A stretch of 64,000 nucleotides of DNA, from positions 114,031,201 through 114,095,200 of the forward strand of contig CM022300.1 in NCBI GenBank assembly GCA_011799875.1, in the 5' to 3' direction. The notes under the pieces are model-generated. The model searched no databases. It was given only the letters and a program-made list of their open reading frames with translations, and was not told the origin of the DNA. Below are positions 21,762-34,001 of this stretch, one piece after another. The position numbers and the translations under genes are program-made. The stretch's first letter is position 1. Each line of letters begins with the position of its first letter. The DNA is from Thinopyrum elongatum. Lineage: Eukaryota; Streptophyta; Magnoliopsida; Poales; Poaceae.

Positions 21762-24246
21762 ACATCCCCAAGCTTAATTCCTACTCGTCCTCGAGTAGGT
21801 AAATGATAAAAACAGAATTTTTGATGTGGAATGCTGCCTAACATGTTCATCAAATATTCTTTTCTTTATAGCATGGACATTTGGACTTTTATATGGTTCA
21901 AAGCAATAGTCTAGTTTTGACATGATAACTTAAATACTCAAGCATATCAACAAGCAACCATGTCTTTCAAAATATCAACACTAAAGCAAGTTATCCCTAG
22001 CCCATCATGCTCAACCATTGATCCATTCATGAGACACTCGCATATTAACTACACCCAATGCTCAAGTACGATCATAGTGCCTCCTAGTTGGTGCTTTATA
22101 AGAGAAGATGGAGACTCAAATTAAAAATAAAAATTGCATAAAGTAAAGAAAGGCCCTTCACAGAGGGAAGTAGTGATTTGTAGAGGTGCCAGAGCTCAAA
22201 GCGAAAAAACTTGGAGATAAAAACATTTTGGGAGGTGTGCTTTTCCCACCAACGAAAACGACTTAGAGTTCCCAACACTTTCCATGCTAGATATATCATA
22301 GGCGGTTCCCAAACAGAAAATAAAATTTATTCCTTTTTCCACCATTTCTTTCTCTTTCCATGGCTAGCCGTATCCACGGGTGCCCTCCATACCAACACTT
22401 TCCAAGGAATTTATTATTTGACAACATAAAGTAAATTCATTTTTCATTTCGGGACTGGGCATCCCTAATACCTTTGCCTTACTCTCGTGTATTGACAAGT
22501 GAATAAACACTCATCGTGAGAATAACACATCTAGCATGGAAAATATTAGCCATCCCTCATCGCCTCGCGAGCGGTACGAACACACAAAAGAGAAGTTTAT
22601 TTTGAAAATTAGGGATGGCACATGCAAATTTGCTTAGAACAGCAAAAGAATACTGCATATAGGTAGATATAGTGGACTCATGTGACAAAACTGGTTTAAA
22701 TGGTTTTGGATGCACAAGTAGTGATCATACTTAGTGCAAAATGAAGGCTAGCAAAAGATTGAGAAGCGACCAACCAAAAAATGAATAATATCATAAGCTA
22801 GCATTAAGTATAATTAACACTGAATAATACACCACAAGTAGGATATAATTTCATTGCATAACTATTGACTTTCGTGCTTGCATAGGGAATCACAAACCTT
22901 AACACCAATATTCTTACTAAAGCACAATTACTCATCAACATAACTCATATATCACATCATCATATCTCAAAACTATTACAAGGAATCAAGTTTATTTTGT
23001 CCAATGATCTTCATGAAAGTTTTTATTATATCCTTCTTGGATATCTATCACTTTGGAACTAATTTTCATGTGTTGCTTTTGATAAGCTCAAACAAATATA
23101 AGTGAAGATCATGAGCATAATACTTCTTTCTCTCAAATTAATTTAAGTGAAGCAAGAGAGAATTTCTTAAAAAATTTACTAACTCCCAAATAAATCTAAG
23201 TGAAGCATGAGAGCATTTCTTTAAAAATACTAAAGCACGCCATGCTCAAAAAGATATAAGTGAAGCACTAGAGCAAATCCATAGCTCATAAAAATTTAAG
23301 TGAAGCATAGAGAGCAATTCTAACAAGTCATGGCATAATTTTGGCTCTCTCAAATAGATGTGTCCAGCAAGGATTCATAACTTAGAACATAAAGCAAAAC
23401 AAGCAAAGACTCATATCATACAAGACGCTCCAAGCAAAACTCATAGTATGTCACGAATAAAAATATAGCTTCGAGTAAAATACCGATGGTCGTTAGAAGA
23501 AAGAGGGGATGCCACTCGGGGCATCCCCAAGCTTAGTTGCTTGCTTATCTTTGGATAATAGCTTGGGATTCCATGGGCATCCCCAAGCTTAGGCTCTTCT
23601 TACTCCTTATTCCTTCATCCATCGTAAGATAACCCAAAACTTGAAAACTTCAATCACACAAAACTCAACAAAACCTTCGTGAGATCCGTTAGTATAAGAA
23701 AGCAAATCACTACTATAAGTACTGTAGCAAACCAATTCATATTTTACTCTTGCATTATATATACTGTATTCCAACTTTTCTATGGCAAAAACTCATCAAA
23801 GAAAACCATAGAATCATCAAAATAAGCAAACAACGCAAAGAAAACAGAATCTGTAAAAAACAGAATAGTCTGTAGCAATCTGGATATTTCGAATACTTCT
23901 GAAACTCCAAAAATTCTTAAAAATTAGGAAAACAGAGAAAATTTGTATATCAATATTGTGTAAAAAATTCAGGAGTTTTCGTCTCTGATGTGAATTTTCA
24001 AAATTGTTTTAGTGGATGAAAAAGTTTCTGTTTTCCAACAAGATTAAATCAACTATCACCCAACATAATCCTAAAGGCTTTATTTGGCACAAACACTAAT
24101 TAAAACACAAAAAAATTTATAACAGTAGCATAATTGTGCAAACACTCAAGAACAGAAAGCAAAAATCAAAAATAAATTTTATTCATTGGGTTGCCTCCCA
24201 ACAAGCGCTATTGTTTCACGCCCCTAGCTAGGCATAAAGCAAGGAT
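21762..24246. other. Noncoding interior of the Sabrina-like element
   Basis: About 2.5 kb without a supported gene. The polypurine tract (minus strand AAGCTTGGGGATGT, 21762-21775) lies at the LTR. Two further copies of the same AAGCTTGGGGATGC motif occur at 23521-23536 and 23577-23592. A segment at 23060-23340 repeats aagtgaagca(t/a)gagagca-like units several times. Confidence 0.55.
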
Positions 24247-25050
24247 TTAAGTTTTGTCATCCTTGGTCTCCAACTCTTCAATCAAACACTTAGAATTCTT
24301 CAAGGATTTAGCATATAAATTATCAATGACAATACTTCTAGGCACGAGATTGAAAAATTCATTCTTGCAAATAGGGTCTCTTATCACTTCAATAAAATTG
24401 GGATAGATGCTAATCATCTTAAGATCTCCTTTATCATTACTAGAAGTTGCACCCTTGTTTTTAGTAACTTGAGTAGTCTTGCCAATTTTTACGGGAGTTT
24501 TGGCGGAAGCAAAATCCGTACTTAGATTACTAAAGATTTCTTCTAGTTTATCAATCCGAGACGGGCTTTCTTCAATTTTTTCATGAATTACGGTCCCCTT
24601 TTCTTTTAGCAACTTAAAAACTTCTCCCGCTTTTGACCCAATTTTAGTGGCAAAATTATGTATCTTTTTATCCAAGTTTTCAATATGCTCTTCAGTAAGC
24701 ATTTTCTTTTCAATAGCATCTAATCTTTCCATAACATGCTCAAGAGTCAAAGTTGTTTCATTAATCATAAGAGGTGGTGATCCTACTAAATTTCCCATAG
24801 CATTAAAAGCATCAAGAGAGGGACACATCAAGAAATTTCCACCGGTAATCGTATCAAGGACGAATCTATACCAAGTGGTGATGCCCACATAAAAACAGCG
24901 AAGAAGAACAACGGTAGATTGCTTACGGATAGATCTATTATGAGCATTGCAAATTCTATACCAAGCATCTTCTAAATTCTCTCCTCCCCTTTGTTTACAG
25001 TTGAGAACTTCATTCTCGGGAGTGCACGCAATAGAGGAAGAACTATCCAT
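24247..25050 (-). CDS. Gag-like protein of the Sabrina-like element
   Basis: An open frame of 267 codons from the ATG at 25050 (MDSSSSIACTPENEVLNC); the frame is open further upstream to 25182 but that part is leader-like. The block GGENLEDAWYRICNAHNRS, followed by TWYRFVLDTITGGNFLMC and AFNAMGNLVGSPPL, matches the conserved gag core of Athila-lineage elements. The second half is Lys/Glu-rich with coiled-coil character (LEHVMERLDAIEKKMLTEEH). No zinc knuckle or protease is seen, so the gag is partial compared with autonomous relatives. It is intact, so the protein could still be made. Confidence 0.75.
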   Translation of the reverse strand: MDSSSSIACTPENEVLNCKQRGGENLEDAWYRICNAHNRSIRKQSTVVLLRCFYVGITTWYRFVLDTITGGNFLMCPSLDAFNAMGNLVGSPPLMINETTLTLEHVMERLDAIEKKMLTEEHIENLDKKIHNFATKIGSKAGEVFKLLKEKGTVIHEKIEESPSRIDKLEEIFSNLSTDFASAKTPVKIGKTTQVTKNKGATSSNDKGDLKMISIYPNFIEVIRDPICKNEFFNLVPRSIVIDNLYAKSLKNSKCLIEELETKDDKT

Positions 25051-25243
25051 AACGACAAAAAGTGGCAAACAAAATTGCACACAAGATAGATCTGACGGGA
25101 AAACGGCGAACGAAAAAGAGGGCGAATAAAACGGCAATTTTTTTGTGAAGTGGGGGAGAGGAAAATGAGAGGCAAATGGCAAATAATGTAAATTGCCAGG
25201 AGATGAGATTTGTGATTAGGAACCTGGTATATGTTGAAGATCC

Positions 25244-25261
25244 TCCCCGGCAACGGCGCCA
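25244..25261 (-). other. Primer-binding site, tRNA-Asp type
   Basis: The plus strand reads TCCCCGGCAACGGCGCCA, identical to the 3' end (with CCA) of plant tRNA-Asp(GTC). It lies 11 nt from the 5' LTR, the usual place for Athila-lineage elements. Confidence 0.92.
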
Positions 25262-25272
25262 GAAATTCCTTT

Positions 25273-26875
25273 TGATGCGGCTTGAAGCTACGTCGGTATT
25301 TCCCCAAAGAGGAAGGGATGATGCAGCACAGCGGCGGTAGGTATTTCCCTCAGTGATGAAACCAAGGTTATCGAACCAGTAGGAGAACCAAGCAACACTA
25401 CGTAAACAACACCTGCACACAAATAACAAATACTTGCAACCCGACGTGTAAAAGGGGTTGTCAATCCCTTTCGGGCAACGGCGCCAGAAATTGGCAAACG
25501 GACGTGAGAGAGTAGTAAATATTGATAGATCGAACGCCAAATAAAATAAAGTGCAGCAAGGTATTTTTGTATTTTTGATTTAATAGATCTGAAAATAAAA
25601 GTTGCAAATAAAGAAAAGAGCGAATAGCAAAACAGATCTTGAAAGCAAATATATTGGAAACGAGACCCGGGGGCCGTAGGTTTCACTAGTGGCTTCTCTC
25701 GAGAAAAATAGCAAACGGTGGGTGAACAAATTACTGTTGGGCAATTGATAAAACTTCAAATAATCATGACGATATCCAGGCAATGATCATTATATAGGCA
25801 TCACGTCCAAGATTAGTAGACCGACTCCTGCCTGCATCTACTACTATTACTCCACACATCGACCGCTATCCAGCATGCATCTAGTGTATTAAGTTTATGG
25901 AGAAACGGAGTAATGCAATAAGAATGATGACATGATGTAGACAAGATCTATTTATGTAGAAATAGACCCCATCATTTTATCCTTAGTAGCAACGGTACAT
26001 ACGTGTCGGTTCCCCTTCTGTCACTGGGATCAAGCACCGTAAGATCGAACCCACTACAAAGCACCTCTTCCCATTGCAAGATAAATAGATCAAGTTGGCC
26101 AAACAAAACCCAAATATCGGAGAAGAAATACGAGGCTATAAGCAATCATGGATATAAGAGATCAAAGAAGACTCAAATAACTTTCATGGATAAAAAGATA
26201 GATCTGATCATAAACTCAAAGTTCATCGGATCCCAACAAACACACCGCAAAAAGAGTTACATCATATGGATCTCCAAGAGACCATTGTATTGAGAATCAA
26301 ACGAGAGAGAGAAAGCCATCTAGCTACTAACTACAGACCCGTAGGTCTACAAAGAACTACTCACGCATCATCGGAGAGGCACCAATGGAAGTGGTGAACC
26401 CCTCCATGATGGTGTCTAGATTGGATCTGGTGGTTCTGGACTCTGCGGCAGCTGGAAATGATTTTCGTCTACTCCCCTAGGGTTTCTGGAATATTGGGGT
26501 ATTTAAAGAGTAAAGAGGCGGTTCGGGGGGCACCCGAGGTGGGCACGACCCACCAGGGCGCGCCTGGGCCTCCAGGCACGCCCTGGTGGGTTGTGCTCCC
26601 CTCGGAGCACCCCCAGGCGCTTCTCCGGCCCACTAGATGTCTTCTGGTCCAAAAAAAATTCACAAAAATTTTCGCTGCGTTTGGACTCCGTTTGGTATTG
26701 ATTTCCTGCGATGTAAAAAATATGCAAAAAACAGCAACTGACACTTGGCATTATGTCAGTAGGTTAGTACCAAAAAATGATATAAAATGACTATAAAATG
26801 ATTGTAAAACATCCAAGAATGATAATATAACAGCATGGAACAATAAAAAATTATAGATACGTTGGAGACGTATCA
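25273..26875 (-). repeat. 5' LTR of the Sabrina-like element (1603 bp)
   Basis: The minus strand starts TGATACGTCTCCAACGTATC at 26875 and ends GCTTCAAGCCGCATCA at 25273. It has the full sequence where the 3' LTR shows a deletion. An internal primer-site copy lies at 25474-25492. Confidence 0.9.
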
Positions 26876-27770
26876 TATACTCGGGACTGTCTTCACGGGA
26901 CCTGCGGAGGCGCGCGCAACCAACGGGCCAGGTCGGTCGCGTGACGTAGATGGGGCGGATCGCGGTGACGAGTGGGTGATCAAGCCGATCGCGCGCGAGG
27001 TCGGGGACGCCGCTCGGTGGAGGCGGAGTCCGAGAGGAAGCCGACGAAGACGGACGGCGTGGGACGACGTGCGGACGATCGCGTCAGCACCGGCACCCGG
27101 GCTGCCAAAGCAGCGCCGGCGCCCGGGCAACGAGGCCTGAGCGACCAACATAGTAGCGACGTCCGAGCTAAGGCAGCCGACGAGCCAGAAGCAGCCGACC
27201 CGACGCAGCCAGGGATGAGGCTGGCGAGGCAGACCGCAGGGCCGCCGTGCAGACGCGGTGGAGGCGGGTGGCGTGGATCGATGGGCAGGCCGGCGCGCGA
27301 ACGGCGGCTATGATGGGCCGCCGCATGGCGCGAGGCCGTCGGGTCGGGGCGATGCAGGTGTCCCGGTCGGAGAGGGCGGTGACGGCCGGCGTAGATCGAC
27401 GAGCGGGCCGGCGCGCGGACGACGGCCGTGAGGGGCCGCTTGTCGCGCGAGGCCGCTATGTCGTTGAAGTAGCCTGCCGGTCACGCCGGTGTCAGAGTAG
27501 AGGCGCATGGGGGTCGTCGACGGCGGCGGGCGACGCAAACCGATCAAGCATAGATCGGAAAACCAAAAAGAAAATGCCGATCAAGGTGACCGGCGGGAGA
27601 GAGAAAAACCCGGAGCAAGGGCTCGGGAAAAAGACTCTCTAAGGCAGCCGGTCAACACGACCGGCGAATGAACCCTAGGTACGGGCGGCGCGGCCCCCGG
27701 CGGCGGTCATAGAGGCCGACCGCCCCAGGGGCGGCGCGCGAGTGCAGAAGCGGCGGCGGCTAGGGTAAGG

Positions 27771-27779
27771 CTGATACCA
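27771..27779 (-). other. Primer-binding site of the short-LTR element
   Basis: The minus strand reads TGGTATCAG directly after the LTR end, the first nine bases of the initiator tRNA-Met primer site; the match stops after that. Confidence 0.7.
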
Positions 27780-27937
27780 TGTTAGAAGCGATAGAGAGGG
27801 ATTGATGGAATTGTTGATTAATTTGCTTGAGCCTCGTGGGCATATATATAGGAGTACATGGTCATCTTGGAGTACAAGGCAGGTCAGAAAATTTCCTAGT
27901 CTATTGTATGTTTCCAATCTAATCAATATACTCAACA
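27780..27937 (-). repeat. 5' LTR of the short-LTR element
   Basis: 158 bp, TG...CA, about 93% identical by eye to 18784-18940. It is followed by TTTTA, which equals the left flank of the other LTR. Confidence 0.88.
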
Positions 27938-28229
27938 TTTTAGAAGAAACTCGGTTTCTGGAGAGATACTTGGATGTGTGGGCCTGAAGAGGAACATTCT
28001 AGAGACAACAAAAAGAAGAGGAACACTCTAGAGACAACAATGCAAAAGCTTGAGGCAGCATCAACTATGGTGTTCAAGTAACCTCTGGTGAACAATATTG
28101 TGTCACACAACATTAGTAACAAGCCAGACTCGTGTGAGATCTATGTTGATGTACATGTGCAACATGTCATGCAGCATGGTGTGAACAAGATTCACTAGTA
28201 GGAAAAACTCTATAGGTAACCACTTAGTA

Positions 28230-28570
28230 GTGGTGCCCCTTATTTGACATGCCTTACTGCTACTTAGTAGTAACGCGGGTGAAAAATCCAAGCTACAGGT
28301 AAACCGTAGTAGTAGCGCAGGTATAGTAGGCACGCGCTACTACTAAGTGGATCCCCCGAACATGCAGTAGTATAGCGTGGGGTGTAAAACCTGCACTACT
28401 ACTAAGTGGATAGCTGTAGCGCATGTGGGACACCCCACGCTACTACTATGGATAGACGAGGTCAGCTGATGGGCCCCACTTAGTAGTAGCGCATCTGTCT
28501 CAGGCTACGCCACAACTATTGGGCGTAGTAGTAGCGCGGTTCCCGTGCCCCATGCTACTACTAAGCGCAA
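28230..28570. repeat. Left subterminal repeats of the CACTA element
   Basis: More than ten copies of GCTACTACTAAGTGG/GTAGTAGTAGCGC-type words occur in both orientations. In CACTA elements such repeats bind the transposase. Confidence 0.85.
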
Positions 28571-29086
28571 CACCCACCTACCCCCAGTCTGTGTTGACTG
28601 GGCCCTCCTGGTCGCCCCCCACTTTCTTCTCTCTCTCTTTCTCTCTCTCTGCCCGATCCCCTTCTCTCTCTTGATCTCCACCGCCGCCACTACTACCGCC
28701 GCCTCCCCTGGCCATCTCCGGTGGTCTCCGACGCCGTTCTAGCTAGTAAATTACTCCCCTCACGCCGCTCTTCCTTTCAGTCAAACCAATCTCCATGATT
28801 GCTTCCTCCTCGCCCCGATCCCTTGGGTTATTTGGTGACCTAGGGTTTTGGTGGTGGTTCTGATGTGGTGCTTCGGTAATCCCCCGGTCGTTTTGGGGTG
28901 CACACGACGTCTCCATTTGCTCACCGTGGCACGGTGATGCTCTTGGGTGCCGTCTCCGTGAGATGGTGCCCTTGGAGCAGCGTCACCATGCCCGGCGCTT
29001 GCTTTGGTTGCCGCGGGTGCTTCGGCGAACTCCGGGCCCTCTCTTGGATGTGATGGTGGTCACACCACAGCCGTGGTAGGGCTGCG
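28571..29086. other. CACTA interior, left part
   Basis: A TC-rich tract (28620-28680), then GC-rich DNA resembling the 5' untranslated end of a plant gene. No ORF of note. It could be captured host sequence; that is a guess. Confidence 0.35.
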
Positions 29087-30628
29087 TGATACGTCTCCAA
29101 CGTATCTATAATTTTTTTTATTGTTCCATGCTACTGTAGTACCAATCTTGGATGTTTTATATGCATTTATATGCTATTTTATATTATTTTTTGGGACTAA
29201 CCTATTAACCTAGTGCCCAGTGCCAACTATTGTTTTTTGCTTGTTTTTGGCTTTTTAGAAAATCATTATCAAACGAACTCCAGACGGAAAAAAAATCTTT
29301 GGATTAATCTTTGACCAGAAGGGACCCTCGAAGCTTCAGGAGGAGACCAGATGAGATACTAGAGAGCCACAAGCTCGAGGGGTGCGCCCCCTGAGCTTGT
29401 GGGCCCCACACAGCTCCGTTTGACCTAACTTCGCTTCTCTAAATTCCCAAATATTCCCAAAACAACAGAGAGCCACCCGAAACACTTTTTCCGCCGCCGC
29501 AAGCTTCTGTTCTTCCGTGATCCCATCTGGAGGCCTTTTCCGGTACACTGTCAGAGGGGGAATTGATCACAGAGGGCTTCTACATCATCCTTGCTGCCTT
29601 CCGATGATGCGTGGGTAGTTCACCACAGACCTACGGGTCCATAGCTAGTAGCTATATGGCTTCTTCTCTCTCTTTGATCTTCAATACAATGTTCTCCTCG
29701 ATGTTCTTGGAGTTCTATTCGATGTAATCTTCTTTTGTGGTGTGTGTGTGGGGATCCGATGAATTATGGGTTTATGATTTGAATATTGATGAGAAGTAAT
29801 TGAGTCTTTTCTGTACTTTATTATGCATGATTGTTATAGCTTTGTATTTATCTTCGATCTATCCGTTTGGTTTGGCCAACTAGATTGATTTATCTTCAGT
29901 GGGAGAGGTGCGTTGTGATGTGTTCAATCTTGCGGTGCTCTATATCTCAGTGACAGAAAGGGACAATACACGTATTTGTATTGTCTCCATTAAGGATAAA
30001 ACGATGGGGTTTATTCATATTGATTGAGTTTACTTCGACTACATCATGTCATATTGCTTAAGGCGTTACTCTGTTTTCATACTTAATACCATAGATGCAT
30101 GCTGGATAACGGTCGATTGGTGGAGTAATAGTAGTAGATGCAGGCAAGAGTCAGTCTACTTGTCTCGGACGTGATACCTATATAAATGATCATTGCCTTG
30201 GATATCGTCATAACTATGCGCTTTTCTATCAATTGCCCAACAGTAATTTGTTCACCCATCGTATGCTATGTGTTCAAGAGAGAAGCCTCTAGTGAAAACT
30301 ATGGCCCCCGGGTCTACCTTTATCATATTATAAAATCCAAAAATACCTTGCTGCAATTTTTTATCTTTTATTTTGTTTTGCAATTTATCTATCTACCACT
30401 ACAAGATTTGATCCTTGCAAGTAACAAGTTCAAGGGGATTGACAACCCTCTTGCCCGCGTTTGGTGCAAGTATTTGCTTTTGTGTGTGCAGGTGCTGTTC
30501 ACAAGGCTTTGCGTGATTCTCCTATTAGTTCGATAAATCTTGGTTCTCACCGAGGGAGATACTTATCTCTATTGTACTGCATCTCCCCTCCTCTTCGGGG
30601 AAAATCCCAACGCAGTTCACAAGTAGCA
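29087..30628 (+). repeat. Solo LTR, Sabrina-related
   Basis: It starts TGATACGTCTCCAACGTATC and shares with the Sabrina-like LTRs, in inverse order, the blocks tagatgcatgctggataacg, taatttgttcaccca and the end region cctcttcggggaaaat, ending at about AAGTAGCA. It is a separate subfamily from 20198-26875. No second LTR or internal region is nearby. The flanks CTGCG and CTCAA do not make a convincing TSD. Confidence 0.75.
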
Positions 30629-31968
30629 CTCAATTCTGCTACGGCTCCATCCCCTCTTGGTGAGCCCTCTCCTCCTGTTCTAGGGGTTCTGCTCCACTTC
30701 TTGATGCTAGCCTTGTTTGTGCTGATCTAAATTCAGTCTGGAGGTGTTCTAGAGCTTAGTGGTAGTGGTTTGTGTCCTTGGTTGAAGTGGTGGTTCGATC
30801 TGATCTAGTTCCTGTACTACTTAACTCTAAACTTGACTGAATTTTATGCAGCTAACTCTGAAACTGTGCTTTAGGTGGTTCTAGGTTTACTTCTAAGTGC
30901 CGCTAGTCTCTGTGTTGTATTAGCAGTAGTAGATAATTACTCTGATAGTACTAGATTAGGGTTTCAACAATAATTTCTACTACCGGTTTGTATTTTAGTG
31001 TTTGATAACTGTTTGTGGTGTCTTTGATTCAGTCAACTAAATCTGCTGCTTTAGCTTCTATATATGTGTTGTTCAATGTATTTGTACCTTTCCATTAGTC
31101 TGTTTAATCTTTAGATAATAGTGAATTATTACTGTTGTCAAATGTTACTGCTGCTGCTGTTTAATTATAGTAGCACTTGCTAAAGCTACCAGCCCATGTG
31201 CTTGTGGGTGCTGTGTCCTAGTTGTAGAAAAATACCAGGTGCATGTGTAGTGCAGTGTTCTGCATAAGCAGATAATCAGTTGGGTGCTACCCTGGCTATT
31301 TCTTCTATGCTAGTTCTAAATTACTTAAGAACATATACTCACTTATTCTAGCTCACTCTCACTTCTCTCTCTAGCACTGGTATGAACAGATACCACTTGA
31401 TCTTAGTTGTCTTCTTTCTTGTCTATCTCTTTATCTCTCTTTTATTAAACTGTTGATAAGAAATGTTGCCTGATCTTAGTCTGCCTATGATGCTGGTCTG
31501 AGGCCTCTCTGGGATGCTCTAAAGTTATTGCTTGCTATAATTTTCCTAAACCCAATGATGCATAGCACATCATTTCTGTGCACTCCTAAGGGTTCTAACC
31601 CACCAAATCCTACCTCTAGATGCTGGGTAGCTTGGCCTTGAGGATCTAGTTATGTTTCTTCTCGTGAATAGCCTGCACCTCATTGCAGCTTCACTCTAAC
31701 ACTTCCTGATGTGGTTTTGGTATGGTACTAAGTACCTGAAGTGGAAAAGGGTGAACTGCTGCGACTGTGGTGCTATTTATAGGCTTAGAGTGTCAGGCCC
31801 AAGTGAATGGCTTCCAGCGCAACAACCACAAATGTTAGAAAGTAAAAAAGCGAAGAGAAAGCTAGTTACTTGAAGTTCACGCAAGTGGGTGAGAGGAAGA
31901 AGAACCGTCTTAAGAACTACTTCATAATCCCTTTCTTGCTCATCGTGATTGCTTTTCTGTTGTATGTG
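30629..31968. other. CACTA interior, right of the solo LTR
   Basis: About 1.3 kb of T-rich, intron-like sequence without a supported gene. A short plus-strand frame ending at 31968 (IIPFLLIVIAFLLYV) is cut by the Copia insertion and resumes, if at all, after 44814. Its ATGTG end is the Copia TSD. Confidence 0.4.
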
Positions 31969-33739
31969 TCTTGGGGAACGTTGCATGGAAAACAAACATT
32001 TTCTACGCACACGCAAGATCTATCCATGGAGATGCATAGCTACAAGAGGGGAGAGTATGTCTACGTACCCTCGTAGACCGTAAAGCGGAAGCGTTTATCA
32101 ACGCGGTTGGTGTAGTCGAACACCTTCGCGATCCAACCGATCAAGTACCGAACGTACGGCACCTCCGCGTTCAGCACACGTTCAGCTCGATGATGTCCTC
32201 GCCTTCTTGATCCACCAAGACGGGCGAAGTAGTAGATGAGTTCCGGTAGCACGATGGCGTGGTGACGGTGGTGGTGAACTTTTTCCCGCAGGGCTTCGCT
32301 ATGCACTGCGGAAAAACTAGACGGAGGATGAAACTGTGAAGAGGGGCGCCGCCCACGGCTAAGAGATTGTCGTGGGTTGTGTGGCGCCCCTCCCTCTCAT
32401 ATATATAGGTGGGGGGAGGGGAGGTAGCCAGGGTGCGCCCCAAGGTGTCCGGCCGGCCCCCTTGGGCGCCTGCCCTATGGCGCCCCCTTCCCTTGTTTGG
32501 CGCCTAGGAGAAGGCAGGAGGGGGAGGCGCCCCCCTTCCCTTTTTCTCATGCGGGAGAAAAGGCAAGAGGGGCTAGCCCTCTCCTTTTCCTTCCCTAGGG
32601 CTGGCGCCATGAGGTGGAGGCGCACCAGCCCTATGTGGGCTGGTGTGCACCCCCTCATTGGCCCGTTTGGCCCATTAAACTCCCGGGGCCTCCCGAAACC
32701 CCTTCCGGTGATCCGATGACTACCCGATACATTCCGAAACCTTTTCGGTGACCAAATAGCATCGTCCTATATATCAATCTTTACCTACGGACCATTCCGG
32801 AGCTCCTCGTCATGTCCGTGATCTTATCCAAGACTCCGAACAATATTCCGTCACCAACTCACATAACTCATATAGTACTATATCGTCAACGAACGTTAAG
32901 CGTGCGGACCCTACGGGTTCGAGAATGATGTAGACATGACCGAGATGCCTCTCCGGTCAATAACCAATAGCGGGACCTGGATGCCCATATTGGTTCCTAC
33001 ATATTCTACGAAGATCTTTATCGGTCGAACCTTTATGACAACATACGTAATTCCCTTTGTCTGTCGGTATGTTACTTGCCCAAGATTCGATCATCGGTAT
33101 CTTCATACCTAGTTCAATCTCGTTACTGGCAAGTCTCTTTACTCGTTCCGTAATACACCATCTCGTAACTAACTCCTTAGTCACTTTGCTTGCAAGCTTC
33201 TTGTGATGTGCATTACCGAGAGGGCCCAGAGATACCTCTCCGATACACGGAGTGACAAATCCCAATCTCGATCCATGCCAACTCAACAGACACCTTCGGA
33301 GATACTTGTAGAGCATCTTTATGATCACCCACTTACGTTGTGACGTTTGATAGCACACAAGGCATTCCTCCGGTATCCGGGATTTGCATGATCTCATGGT
33401 CGAAGGAATATGTATTTGACATTAAGAAAGCAATAGCAATAAACTGAACGATCATATGCTAAGCTAACGGATGTGTCTTGTCCTTCACATCATTCTCCTA
33501 ATGATGTGATCCCATTATCAAATGACAACTCATGTCTATGGTTAGGAAACCTTAACCATCTTTGATCAACGAGCTAGTCTAGTAGAGGCTTACTAGGGAC
33601 ACGGTATTTGTTTATGTATCCACATATGTATTTAAGTTTCCGGTCAATATAATTCTAGCATGAATAATAAACCTTTATCATGATTAAGGAAATATAATAA
33701 TAACCATTTTATTATTGCCTCTAGGGCATATTTCCATCA
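31969..33739 (-). repeat. 3' LTR of Copia 3 (1771 bp)
   Basis: The minus strand starts TGATGGAAATATGCCCTAG at 33739. It holds the motif TATATATGAG (TATA) near 32396-32405. Confidence 0.9.
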
Positions 33740-33770
33740 GTCTCCCGCTTGCACTAGAGTCAATAATCTA

Positions 33771-33893
33771 GTTCACATCGCCATGTGATTAACACCCATA
33801 GTTCACATCGCCATGTGATTAACACCCAAAGAGTTTATTAGAGTCAATAATCTAGTTCACATCGCCATGTGATTAACATCCAAAGAGAAGGTG
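33771..33893. repeat. Tandem 30-bp repeats next to the Copia 3 polypurine tract
   Basis: Three copies of tagttcacatcgccatgtga followed by ttaacaccca lie just inside the 3' LTR, two directly adjacent and one about 50 bp further, together with a repeated gagtcaataatc. Copia 1 has no such repeats here. Confidence 0.8.
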
Positions 33894-34001
33894 TGATCAT
33901 GTTTTGCTTGTGAGAGAGGTTTAGTCAACGGATCTGCCATATTCAGATCCGTATGTATTTTTGCAAATTTCTATGTCTACAATGCTCTGCATGGAGCTAC
34001 T

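Larger units (their letters stand above)
20198..26875 (-). mobile_element. Sabrina-like Gypsy (Athila-lineage) non-autonomous retrotransposon
   Basis: Two nearly identical LTRs (20198-21761 and 25273-26875), an 18-nt perfect match to the tRNA-Asp 3' end beside the right LTR, and a polypurine tract beside the left LTR show one complete minus-strand element. Flanks TATAA and TATAC are a 4/5 match to a TSD. The internal region is only about 3.5 kb: a gag-like ORF (24247-25050) and about 2.5 kb of noncoding DNA; no protease, RT or integrase motif is present. LTR divergence by eye is about 3%. The tRNA-Asp primer is typical of the Athila lineage. Confidence 0.88.
18784..27937 (-). mobile_element. 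Short-LTR noncoding retrotransposon, interrupted by a Sabrina-like element
   Basis: LTRs of 157 bp (18784-18940) and 158 bp (27780-27937), a primer site beside the right LTR, a G20 polypurine tract beside the left LTR and a perfect 5-bp TSD TTTTA (18779-18783, 27938-27942) define one minus-strand insertion. Removing the nested element (20198-26875) leaves about 2.5 kb. The internal DNA (18941-20197 and 26876-27770) is very GC-rich and shows no gag or pol motif. It is therefore a non-autonomous element of the TRIM/LARD kind, mobilised by proteins in trans (inference). The LTRs differ at roughly 7% of sites by eye, more than those of the nested element. Confidence 0.85.

Noticed and set aside
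28230..28570. Regular short repeats that might suggest a CRISPR array
   Set aside because: The units are about 12-15 bp in both orientations at a CACTA end; this is a plant genome.
29082..30633. TSD of the Sabrina-related solo LTR
   Set aside because: Flanks CTGCG and CTCAA share only two bases; not claimed.
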